Of a stretch of DNA of 20,058 nt, positions 1 to 6,506 are shown in pieces; the first letter of the stretch is position 1, and every line of letters begins with the position of its first letter. The DNA comes from an uncultured Prevotella sp. (GTDB lineage Bacteria > Bacteroidota > Bacteroidia > Bacteroidales > Bacteroidaceae), in NCBI GenBank assembly GCA_905372445.1, contig CAJPPF010000029.1:1-20058 (forward strand). Direction: 5' to 3'. The notes under the pieces were generated by a model, which saw only the letters and a list, made by a program, of their open reading frames with translations, did no database searches and had not been told where the DNA came from. Position numbers and translations under genes: made by a program.

Positions 1-476
1 GTTCTTTCCGCTAAAAGCGACGGTTTCATCGGTAAGAAACGGTGGTATTAGACTCAAGAAACGGCGGTTCTTGAAACTGATTCGTGTTTTTGTCGGCGTC
101 AAAAAAGTCTATTATTCTGATTATCAATATCTTTCATGTAATGCTGAAAATAAGCGTTTTTTGTCACCGAACGGCAATGTACCTTCGAATATTGGCTGTA
201 CGTGCGGTTAGAACAGTCTTTTTGTTAAGTTTATTCGCATCCATCGTAGGGGCGTGATTTATCACGTTCCGCCTGTTGTGCTGGGTTTATTTTATGGCGT
301 GGGAGCTATGATGTGTTTTCACGGAGGGAGACGGAACGTGATGAATCACGCTCCTACGGATGGCACGCTTGTTTTCCGTGCGAGGCGTAACGTGATAAAT
401 CACACCCCTTCGGCTGGCGCGTTACGGTTGTTTTATGCAATGCTTATCCAGAACTGAGGTAGTTGATTATTGGGCA
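1..476. other. Intergenic or gene-end region without a convincing complete gene
   Basis: No intact gene is supported here. Two plus-strand frames are open from the left edge. One gives a 16-residue tail (VLSAKSDGFIGKKRWY) stopping at 49-51. The other gives 69 residues, very basic and cysteine-ended, stopping at 209-211. Either could be the 3' end of a gene beginning before the window; I cannot choose with confidence, though the short tail looks more protein-like. AAGAAACGGTGGT (34-46) and AAGAAACGGCGGT (56-68) form an imperfect direct repeat. The second sits in a small hairpin (TCAAGAA 54-60 with TTCTTGA 68-74) just after the first stop. The rest, to 476, is AT-rich or made of REP-like palindromes. 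Confidence 0.5.
245..413. repeat. Cluster of three REP-like palindromic repeats
   Basis: Three copies of a roughly 29-base unit occur at 245-273 (plus orientation), 330-359 (inverted) and 384-413 (inverted). Each has the core CGTGATTTATCACG or a near variant, a 6-base stem with a two-base centre, flanked on one side by GTAGGGG-like and on the other by TTCCGCC-like sequence. The copies differ at a few positions: the second has GATTCATC and GGAGCG when read inverted, and the third has GGGGTG and TTACGCC. Alternating orientation and a conserved palindromic core resemble bacterial REP/BIME intergenic repeats. The role is unknown; structure at mRNA 3' ends or nucleoid-protein binding are possibilities. 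Confidence 0.75.
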
Positions 477-697
477 TTAACCCCAATCGGTCAATAGACC
501 GCAGTGCCGTTTTATTTTCAACGAACAAAAGCTTTCCTACTGCTTTCGTCAGCTTGTGTGGCATCTTACAAGCCTTATTACCTCGCCGTAGCCCGCTACT
601 CCCAAGGTAACAAGGCTCGCTGGTCTGCTCAACAATCAGGCAAAATCAGGCAAGGAATCTATTGACCGATTTGGGTTAATTCCTGTTGAGCGGAGGC
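473..697. mobile_element. MITE-like non-autonomous element with TTAA-ended inverted repeats
   Basis: Two inverted repeats of about 22 bases, with one mismatch, lie at 477-498 and 658-679. Both have TTAA at the outer end and share the core AATCGGTCAATAG. Between them is a strong hairpin: 571-583 pairs with 605-617 with one internal mismatch, and GTAG (588-591) pairs with CTAC (596-599) inside the loop. A tandem 10-base repeat AATCAGGCAA x2 lies at 634-653. TGATTATTG occurs at both 464-472 and 698-706 and could be a target-site duplication; the right copy contains the stop codon of the neighbouring DJ-1 gene. No transposase is present, so movement would need an enzyme from elsewhere. The boundaries (477-679 or 473-697) are uncertain. 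Confidence 0.5.
571..617. other. Stable hairpin inside the MITE-like element
   Basis: AGCCTT-A-TTACCT (571-583) is complementary to AGGTAA-C-AAGGCT (605-617) apart from one A/C mismatch. The loop itself folds (GTAG 588-591 with CTAC 596-599). No U-run follows on either strand, so it does not look like a classic intrinsic terminator. It could instead be a structured RNA or DNA cruciform belonging to the repeat element. It lies downstream of the DJ-1 gene and might mark its mRNA 3' end. Confidence 0.55.
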
Positions 698-700
698 TGA

Positions 701-1252
701 TTATTGTTTGTATATCATGCCTTTCTTCAAGTCCTCCACAGTCGCGTGGTCGACGAAATATGAAAGAATCTGATAGGCGAACGCCATTGCGGCACCAGGA
801 CCGCGACCTGTGGTGATATTGCCGTCGACAGTGACCATGTCGCCGGTGTAGTCTGCACCGTCGAGATAACGCTCGAAGCCCGGATAGCATGTGGCACGCC
901 GAGAGTTGAGTATGCCATTCTGCCCGAGCACCATCGGTGCGGCGCAGATAGCAGCTATCTTCCTGCCCTTTTCGTTCTGCAGCATCAGCGCTGAGCATAC
1001 GCCGTCGTGCTCGAGAAGATTCTTTGCTCCGGGCATTCCGCCGGGCAGTATGAGCATGTCGGCGTCGCTCAGGTCGACATCGTCGAAATGCTTATCGGCA
1101 ATGACGGTGATGCCATGAGCCGACTCAACAGACGTTGAAGCAGTGATACTTACCGTCACGACCTCTATGCCGCCACGACGAAGGATATCGACCGGTGCCA
1201 GAACTTCAATCTCTTCAAAGCCATTGGCGAGAAATTCATATACTTTTGGCAT
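701..1252 (-). CDS. DJ-1/PfpI (YajL-type) family protein
   Basis: This 183-residue protein is a complete single-domain DJ-1/PfpI member, close to the family's usual 180-190. Visible landmarks are the N-terminal strand plus FEEIE, where Glu16 matches the conserved acid that tunes the nucleophile, the LILPGG loop (68-72), and the nucleophile elbow AAICAAP with Cys103. GPGAAMAFA (151-159) follows the usual C-terminal pattern. Family members act as cytosolic chaperone, glyoxalase or deglycase-like proteins in oxidative or carbonyl stress; the exact activity here cannot be read. The start at 1252 is chosen because MPKVYEFLANG is the canonical beginning and a match to the Bacteroidetes promoter lies just upstream, whereas the next upstream ATG (1378) lies beyond that promoter. 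It is divergent from nadK. Its stop codon abuts a MITE-like repeat. Confidence 0.93.
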   Translation of the reverse strand: MPKVYEFLANGFEEIEVLAPVDILRRGGIEVVTVSITASTSVESAHGITVIADKHFDDVDLSDADMLILPGGMPGAKNLLEHDGVCSALMLQNEKGRKIAAICAAPMVLGQNGILNSRRATCYPGFERYLDGADYTGDMVTVDGNITTGRGPGAAMAFAYQILSYFVDHATVEDLKKGMIYKQ

Positions 1253-1257
1253 GTTTA

Positions 1258-1289
1258 TTGTGGTTTTTGAAATAAAATATTTAACTTTG
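1258..1289 (+). promoter_or_regulatory. Candidate promoter for the nadK operon
   Basis: TAACTTTG at 1282-1289 matches the TAnnTTTG -7 box. The upstream element is weaker: only ATTG at 1257-1260, with 21-base spacing. The predicted leader is about 70 bases, ending in AGAGAGAAAA before the ATG. It lies back to back with the DJ-1 promoter. Confidence 0.5.
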
Positions 1290-1305
1290 CATATAATCCG
1301 TCGGA

Positions 1306-1336
1306 CAAATATACAAAACTTTGTGCAACGGACAAA
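1306..1336 (-). promoter_or_regulatory. Bacteroidetes-type promoter for the DJ-1 gene
   Basis: On the minus strand TTTG (1333-1336) and TATATTTG (1306-1313) are separated by exactly 19 bases, matching the known Bacteroidetes TTTG-N19-20-TAnnTTTG pattern. Transcription would begin near 1300, about 50 bases before the start codon. It overlaps the leader of the divergent nadK operon. Confidence 0.65.
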
Positions 1337-1362
1337 GAAAACGTTTATAAAAAGAGAGAAAA

Positions 1363-2286
1363 ATGTCAGGACGTACACTTCGCTTTGCTGTCTTCGGCAA
1401 TGAATATCAGGGCAAGAAGTCGGTAGCCATACAGAAAATACTGTCGGCGCTTAGTAGTCGTGGAGCAGTGGTGGCTATCGACCGACCGTTCTATGATTTT
1501 CTTCTGGCAGAGCATGTCGATATAAAGGACACCAAGGTGTTCGATGCCGACGCCTTCGACGCCGATTTCGCCATTTCCATGGGTGGCGACGGCACCTTTC
1601 TGCGAGCCGCTGCACGCGTGGGAGCGAAAGGACTGCCTGTAATAGGAGTGAATCTCGGACGTTTGGGATTTCTCTCCGACATTATGCCCGACGATATAGA
1701 GACAGCCGTCGATGCCATTCATAATGGTGACTACCGGCTGGAGAACCATTCCGTCATAGAGGTTGATGCCGAAGGCGAGACCATGAGCGGCTCGCGGTAT
1801 GCGCTGAACGACATTGCAGTGCTGAAGCGCGACACCGCTTCGATGATCACTATCCGTGCCTGTGTCGACGGTGAGTATGTCGTCACCTATCAGGCTGACG
1901 GGCTGATTGTCTCCACGCCGACGGGAAGCACCGCCTACGGACTGTCGAACGGAGGTCCTATCGTTGTGCCAGGCACTGACGTTCTATGTCTGACGCCGGT
2001 CGCTCCTCACAGCCTGAACATACGGTCGATAGTCATAAACGGCAACTCCGAAGTGACGCTTACCGCCGGTTCACGGTCGCACAATTTCCTTCTTGCCATC
2101 GACGGACGGAGCGAAAAACTGCCCGAAAGTGCTAAGGTGACAATACGCAAGGCAGCTCATAATATCAAGATAGTGAAACTGCCGAACAAGCATTATTACG
2201 CCACGCTGCGCGAGAAGATGATGTGGGGAATGGACAGCAGGGAGAATAAATGTCCTGATACGGGGATAGAGAACAAACGGAGATGA
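1363..2286 (+). CDS. nadK: NAD kinase
   Basis: This cytosolic enzyme phosphorylates NAD+ with ATP to make NADP+. The 307 residues show the family landmarks: GGDGTFL at 74-80 with Asp76 as the catalytic base, NLGRLGFL at 97-104, the LND motif at 148-150 in the place of the family's NE/ND motif, and ADGLIVSTPTGSTAY at 178-192. The chain usually ends near LREKMMWGMD (282-291); about 16 further polar residues follow here. The ATG at 1363 is preceded by a purine-rich stretch and the N-terminus fits the family. Its stop TGA overlaps the next gene's ATG (ATGA at 2283-2286), indicating translational coupling with the ABC transporter. The pairing with exporters is unusual and has no obvious metabolic logic. 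Confidence 0.96.
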   Translation: MSGRTLRFAVFGNEYQGKKSVAIQKILSALSSRGAVVAIDRPFYDFLLAEHVDIKDTKVFDADAFDADFAISMGGDGTFLRAAARVGAKGLPVIGVNLGRLGFLSDIMPDDIETAVDAIHNGDYRLENHSVIEVDAEGETMSGSRYALNDIAVLKRDTASMITIRACVDGEYVVTYQADGLIVSTPTGSTAYGLSNGGPIVVPGTDVLCLTPVAPHSLNIRSIVINGNSEVTLTAGSRSHNFLLAIDGRSEKLPESAKVTIRKAAHNIKIVKLPNKHYYATLREKMMWGMDSRENKCPDTGIENKRR

Positions 2287-3932
2287 TAAGACTCAACAAC
2301 GAGAAATATGGCGCACGAACCATTCTCCTATGGCTTTGGGCAGCATGGAAAGGCAATCGATGGCAGGCTGTCATCAATGCTTTGCTCGGATTGCTGTCGG
2401 TTGCTGTGAGCCTTCTCTCGGTATGGGCTGTGAAGCGCGCCATCGATGTGGCGGCAGGAACGGCTGAAGGTAATATATACTGGGCGGTAGGTGTCATGGG
2501 AATGCTTATTCTCGCCGACTTCGGAATAAATATTTCGCAGGTGTGGGTAAGGAATATCCTCGGTGTGAAAGCCCAGAACCGTATGCAGCAGCAGCTCCTC
2601 GACCGACTGCTGCGGTCGGAATGGCAGGGCAAGGAGCAACGACATTCGGGCGATGTGATGAACCGCTTGGAGCAGGATGTGAACAGCGTAGTGAACTTCC
2701 TCGCCGAGACGCTGCCGAGTGCGCTGTCGACACTGGCACTGTTCGTTGGCGCATTCGTATATATGTTCTCAATGGATAAGCTGCTCTCCATAGTCATTGT
2801 GGCTATGATACCAGTCTTTGTGTTGTTCAGCAGGGTTTATGTCAGCAGGATGCGACGCCTCACCCGTGAGGTGCGCGACTCCGACAGTGAGGTGCAGAGC
2901 ATATTGCAGGAGACGGTGCAGAACCGTATGCTTATAAAGACGCTGGAGGGCGACTCGGCTATGGTCGACAAACTGGAGCATACGCAGAGCACATTGCGAC
3001 AGAAAGTAGTGAAGCGGACAATATTCAGTCTGTTCGCGAATCTCATCCTCAACTTTGGCTTTGCTGTCGGTTATCTCGTCGCATTCCTCTGGGCAGCACT
3101 GCGTATGTCGGCAGGAACACTGTCGTTCGGTGGTATGACCGCTTTCCTGCAGCTCGTCCACAGAATACAGACCCCAGCACGTAACCTTACGAAACTGGCG
3201 CCGGCATTCGTCGGAGTGTTCACAGCGGCAGAACGACTTATGGAACTGGAAGACAATCCGCTTGAGGAACAGGGCGACCCCATACATATGGCAGCGCCGT
3301 GTGGCGTGCGTCTGAAAGACGTGACTTATCAGTATGTTGACGGCGACAAGCCAGTGCTCGACAGTCTTTCTTTCGATTTCATTCCCGGCACATGCACCGC
3401 CGTTCTCGGTGAGACAGGCTCGGGAAAGACGACACTCATACGTCTGCTTGTGGCGCTGTTGCATCCACAGAAAGGTAGCGTCACGATATACGACCATCAG
3501 GGCAATGAGGATATTGTCACAGTATGTCATCGCTGCAACTTCGTATATGTGCCGCAGGGAAACACGCTTATGAGTGGCAGTATCAGAGATAATCTCCTGC
3601 TCGCCTCGCCGGATGCTACGGAACAGGATATGCTCGACGTCCTGAAGAAGAGTTGTGCGGAGTTTGTGGAAGACCTGCCTGAAGGGTTGGATACGCTCTG
3701 CTCGGAGAAAGGTGGCGGGCTCAGCGAAGGGCAGTCGCAGCGTATCAGCATTGCCCGGGCATTGCTCAGAAACCGTCCCGTCATGCTTTTCGACGAGGCA
3801 ACGTCGGCACTTGACCCGGAGACGGAGCGGCGGCTTCTGGATAATATTCTCGCGACAAATGACAAAACGATAATATTCATCACCCACAGAATGACTGTGG
3901 TGGAATATTGCAATCAGGCTTTAACATTATGA
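2283..3932 (+). CDS. ABC exporter, fused membrane and ATPase domains
   Basis: This 549-residue half-transporter has a type-IV exporter membrane domain (about residues 25-315, six predicted helices) followed by an ATPase domain (about 340-549). It would work as a dimer in the inner membrane, moving substrate outward by ATP hydrolysis. Walker A is GETGSGKT (376-383), the Q-loop glutamine is in VPQG (about 425), the signature is LSEGQ (480-484), Walker B is VMLFDE (500-505) and the H-loop is ITHR (His535). All motifs are intact, so it should be active. The substrate cannot be read from sequence; multidrug, lipid or CydCD-like thiol export are options. It overlaps nadK by four bases and the following permease by four bases, so all three are probably one coupled operon. 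Confidence 0.93.
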   Translation: MIRLNNEKYGARTILLWLWAAWKGNRWQAVINALLGLLSVAVSLLSVWAVKRAIDVAAGTAEGNIYWAVGVMGMLILADFGINISQVWVRNILGVKAQNRMQQQLLDRLLRSEWQGKEQRHSGDVMNRLEQDVNSVVNFLAETLPSALSTLALFVGAFVYMFSMDKLLSIVIVAMIPVFVLFSRVYVSRMRRLTREVRDSDSEVQSILQETVQNRMLIKTLEGDSAMVDKLEHTQSTLRQKVVKRTIFSLFANLILNFGFAVGYLVAFLWAALRMSAGTLSFGGMTAFLQLVHRIQTPARNLTKLAPAFVGVFTAAERLMELEDNPLEEQGDPIHMAAPCGVRLKDVTYQYVDGDKPVLDSLSFDFIPGTCTAVLGETGSGKTTLIRLLVALLHPQKGSVTIYDHQGNEDIVTVCHRCNFVYVPQGNTLMSGSIRDNLLLASPDATEQDMLDVLKKSCAEFVEDLPEGLDTLCSEKGGGLSEGQSQRISIARALLRNRPVMLFDEATSALDPETERRLLDNILATNDKTIIFITHRMTVVEYCNQALTL

Positions 3933-4561
3933 TAGATATAATTACAACGTTTCTTTTGGGATTGGCTGTCATCATACACCCATGTACGATTGCTCCTAAT
4001 ATTGCCGCCATGTCCTATCTTGGCGGTAAGGGGCAGGGCAAGGACGTGATGTGGATGTATATAATAGGGCACACACTGCTCTATGCTCTTTTAGGAATAG
4101 GAGTGACCTTACTGCTGAAGTTTGGCATTGTGTCAAACGGACTTGAGGCAATAATCAAGGAATGGGGACAGCCCGTGCTAATAACGGTGTTCCTCGTGGC
4201 AGGCATTTTACTTATAGTAAGTTTCTTTTTAAATCATGAGCATCACCATGCCGCCAGCGAGTTTACTGTGGGGCGCAGGGGTGCTTTCATCAGCGGTGTC
4301 TTTGTAGCCGTGGCATTCTGCCCGGAGGCGGCGTTAGGATTCTTCGGAGTGTTGATACCTATGTCGCTGACATCTCATTTTGGATTGTCGCTGCCAGTAG
4401 TGTTCGCCGCAGCAACAGCCATACCGCTGACAGGACTGGAATGGCTGTTGCGTAGAGGCATGGCAGGACGACTGGCATATATAAAAAAAATGACGAGATG
4501 GTTTAATCTCGTCATTGGTATAATGTTTCTGCTTGCCGTTGTGGCTGTTTACTTCCTGTAG
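3929..4561 (+). CDS. CcdA/DsbD-like permease, ArsG-type family
   Basis: This is a 210-residue inner-membrane protein with about six hydrophobic segments. Cys19 in IIHPCTIAPN and Cys131 in FCPEAALGFFG lie in the first and fourth segments, the arrangement of the CcdA/DsbD and LysE-like superfamily. From memory, the HPC-x-x-AxN and FCP-x(5)-FG-x-LIPMS patterns most resemble proteins named ArsG-type aromatic arsenical efflux permeases, but no ars genes are nearby. Thiol-reductant transfer is an equally reasonable role. A histidine-rich loop, NHEHHHAAS (102-110), could bind metal. The ATG at 3929 overlaps the ABC gene's TGA (ATGA); the in-frame ATG at 3908 would add seven residues inside the ABC gene and is less likely. 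The 3' end overlaps the convergent amylase gene by 13 bases. Confidence 0.8.
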   Translation: MIDIITTFLLGLAVIIHPCTIAPNIAAMSYLGGKGQGKDVMWMYIIGHTLLYALLGIGVTLLLKFGIVSNGLEAIIKEWGQPVLITVFLVAGILLIVSFFLNHEHHHAASEFTVGRRGAFISGVFVAVAFCPEAALGFFGVLIPMSLTSHFGLSLPVVFAAATAIPLTGLEWLLRRGMAGRLAYIKKMTRWFNLVIGIMFLLAVVAVYFL

Positions 4562-6336
4562 AACTTCCGTCCGTTGCGTATTATGATGCCCTTATAGCTG
4601 TCGTCTACCTTCTGACCTGCAAGGTTGTAGGTCGCAGATGTCTGTTCTGCTGGCATGAAACGGTCGTTGATGTCGAGTGTAGGGTCGCTTACTGTCGATG
4701 ATAATTCATACCATCCGCCATCGGTAAACACCATATCTGCCGTCTGGTTTGTGCCTACGCCACTCTGACCATTGTTGAAGATAATGTTTGTAGGCACAAC
4801 AGTCAATGTGCCGTAGTAGCACCACTGCCAGATATTTCTGCCGTCGCCTGCCTTTCTTATCTTATAGCATTTCTCGCCAGGCCATACGCCGCCGGTGTAG
4901 TTCTGGTTGGAATGCTTCGAATCCCACACCCATGCCTTGACCGCTCTTGTCCATTCCTTTGGAGCAAGGAAGTAAGCCGTGAAGGTATATCCTGGTGCCG
5001 GAGTGTCGAAAGTCTCTTGCTCTTCAGCCTCCTCCTCGGTAGTGATACGGTCGAGGGTTGCCTGCCATGTTGATGTGTTGGCGTTGGTATAGAACTTATA
5101 ATGATGCCCGGAGAGAATCTCTTTGAATCCTGCCGGAGCAGTGTATTTGTCGGTTGTGGTACCACAAACCACGATAAGGTCGCCCTTCGTGCCATGAATC
5201 TGACGTACGATACGTGAAGAATAGCTTGTCAGGAGGTTTGTGTAATTGCTCTGGTTTGTGATTCCTGCCAGTTTACGAGCCTCGATCATCTGCTTTATTT
5301 CCTTCTTGTATGCCATCCAGTGCTTGAAGAACACGCAAGGAGTGCCAGAGTTTGCTATGAGCCATGCGTTGGCAGCAAGAGTGTCGCGAAGTATCGGGTC
5401 CTGCTGTTGATTAGCTGAACGGTATTCAGTGTCGTGGTTTTCAATGAATGTAACAGCATATCGGCGATAGTCAGCGTCGTGGTTTAAGTTGTTATCACTG
5501 TTCAAAGCCCACCAGTTGTTATCCTTGTTCACCGCGTCGCGGACATTATATCTGAACTGGAAATCGAAGGCGGCGCTGTTGCGTTCGGTATAGTTTATCC
5601 ATTGCTTAATCTTCTCGTTGCCGTCCCAATACTCTCCTACAGAATATCCAATGCCTGCATATTTATTGTAGTCGCGTACTCGAGAAGCCCAGAATCCCTT
5701 TACCATGTCATAACGGAACCCCGTATATCCAAGATATTCCTTGAGATATTTCAAGTATGCCTTGATATTGTTCTGCACATTATCCGACTTGTGGTCGAGG
5801 TCGCGCATACCGTCCCATCCCTCACCTTCGTCGTCGTTTGGCGAGAGTGGCTTGCCTCCGCTGTGCTTCGCAGTCTCGCCGCCATCGTCGTTCTTGACAA
5901 TATCAGTGGATAACATCTGGTAAGTCTTGCCGTCGAGAGGATTCGTCTCTTTTGGGAAATCAACCCATGTAGGGGTCGTTCCGCGATGGTTTATGACAAC
6001 GTCGGCTATCACACCAGTACCGTTTTTCTTAAAGGCTGCAATCATTGACCTAAGCTCTGCTTCGTTGCCGAAAGAACTGTTCTGGTCGTAATAATATAGT
6101 GGGTTATAGCCCATTGAGGTGCCACCACAGTTGCCTGACTGTGGAATCCACACGAGAGAGAAGTAACGTGAAATGTCGGTTGATTTCTTTTCAAGATTAG
6201 TCCATTGTGAGTCGTCGAAAGAATCCCAGTAGAATCCTTGCAGCATCACTCCGCCATAGTTTGCCGGCCAGCCTTGTGCTGAAGCCGTCGCCTGTATCAG
6301 GAAAGCGAATAAAAGCGCGAGATAGAGTTTTTTCAT
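4549..6336 (-). CDS. Secreted alpha-amylase (GH13) with CBM26-like module and sorting tail
   Basis: This 595-residue enzyme hydrolyses alpha-1,4-glucans such as starch. A signal peptide (MKKLYLALLFAFLIQATASA, about 1-20) precedes a GH13 barrel. It shows DVVINH (112-117), GFRYDMVKG with nucleophile Asp210, GEYWD with acid/base Glu235, and ENHDTE with Asp302. By motif style it is nearest the GH13_6/7 kind of alpha-amylase (inference). An acidic linker (about 432-449) leads to a module with WVWDS, GGVWPGE and IIFNNG (about 453-545), the pattern of starch-binding family CBM26. The last 30 residues (NLAGQKV ... KGIIIRNGRKFYRK) resemble a type IX secretion tail. The start at 6336 gives a clean signal peptide; the ATG at 6366 would sit almost at the predicted transcription start. 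No susCD genes are adjacent. Confidence 0.95.
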   Translation of the reverse strand: MKKLYLALLFAFLIQATASAQGWPANYGGVMLQGFYWDSFDDSQWTNLEKKSTDISRYFSLVWIPQSGNCGGTSMGYNPLYYYDQNSSFGNEAELRSMIAAFKKNGTGVIADVVINHRGTTPTWVDFPKETNPLDGKTYQMLSTDIVKNDDGGETAKHSGGKPLSPNDDEGEGWDGMRDLDHKSDNVQNNIKAYLKYLKEYLGYTGFRYDMVKGFWASRVRDYNKYAGIGYSVGEYWDGNEKIKQWINYTERNSAAFDFQFRYNVRDAVNKDNNWWALNSDNNLNHDADYRRYAVTFIENHDTEYRSANQQQDPILRDTLAANAWLIANSGTPCVFFKHWMAYKKEIKQMIEARKLAGITNQSNYTNLLTSYSSRIVRQIHGTKGDLIVVCGTTTDKYTAPAGFKEILSGHHYKFYTNANTSTWQATLDRITTEEEAEEQETFDTPAPGYTFTAYFLAPKEWTRAVKAWVWDSKHSNQNYTGGVWPGEKCYKIRKAGDGRNIWQWCYYGTLTVVPTNIIFNNGQSGVGTNQTADMVFTDGGWYELSSTVSDPTLDINDRFMPAEQTSATYNLAGQKVDDSYKGIIIRNGRKFYRK

Positions 6337-6376
6337 CTTCAGGTTTGTTTTCTTGTTATTAATCAATTGCCTGATG

Positions 6377-6384
6377 CAAAATTA
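6377..6384 (-). promoter_or_regulatory. Candidate -7 box for the amylase gene
   Basis: TAATTTTG on the minus strand fits TAnnTTTG, about 41 bases before the chosen start codon. The region 19 bases upstream reads TTTTTCC on the minus strand rather than an exact TTTG. Confidence 0.45.
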
Positions 6385-6469
6385 ATAATAATGTAGGGAA
6401 AATGGAAAAATAATATCGGAAATCGGCAAAAAGCGTGTGCAATCGTTATCTTTTTCAGTTTTATTTTCT

Positions 6470-6477
6470 TACCTTTG
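6470..6477 (+). promoter_or_regulatory. Candidate -7 box for purL
   Basis: TACCTTTG fits TAnnTTTG, about 30 bases before the purL ATG at 6507. The -33 region (GTTATCTTTTT) is T-rich but not an exact TTTG at the right spacing. The position excludes the longer reading frame starting at 6435. No purine-riboswitch-like fold was recognised in the short leader. Confidence 0.45.
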
Positions 6478-6506
6478 TAGACATAATTATAATATTAAAG
6501 AAAATC

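Noticed and set aside
254..457. A 67-codon plus-strand reading frame
   Set aside because: It is built almost wholly from the three REP-like palindromes (repeated RRNV-NH strings come from the repeats themselves) and has no family resemblance or ribosome site.
1..700. tRNA or other RNA gene in the left gene-poor region
   Set aside because: No T-arm GGTTCRANYCC-like motif or cloverleaf was found by eye on either strand; the hairpins present belong to repeats.
636..998. A 120-codon minus-strand frame overlapping the DJ-1 gene
   Set aside because: It is an alternate frame of the DJ-1 coding region with a low-complexity Arg/Ser/His-rich product.
1253..1378. N-terminal extension of the DJ-1 protein to the ATG at 1378
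   Set aside because: The extension crosses the matched promoter at 1306-1336, is not part of the family, and overlaps the nadK start.
6435..6506. Upstream start for purL
   Set aside because: The ATG at 6435 lies before the predicted -7 box (6470-6477), and the added hydrophobic residues are foreign to PurL.
6337..6506. Purine riboswitch before purL
   Set aside because: The leader from the predicted transcription start to the ATG is about 25 bases, too short for the aptamer, and no matching fold was seen.
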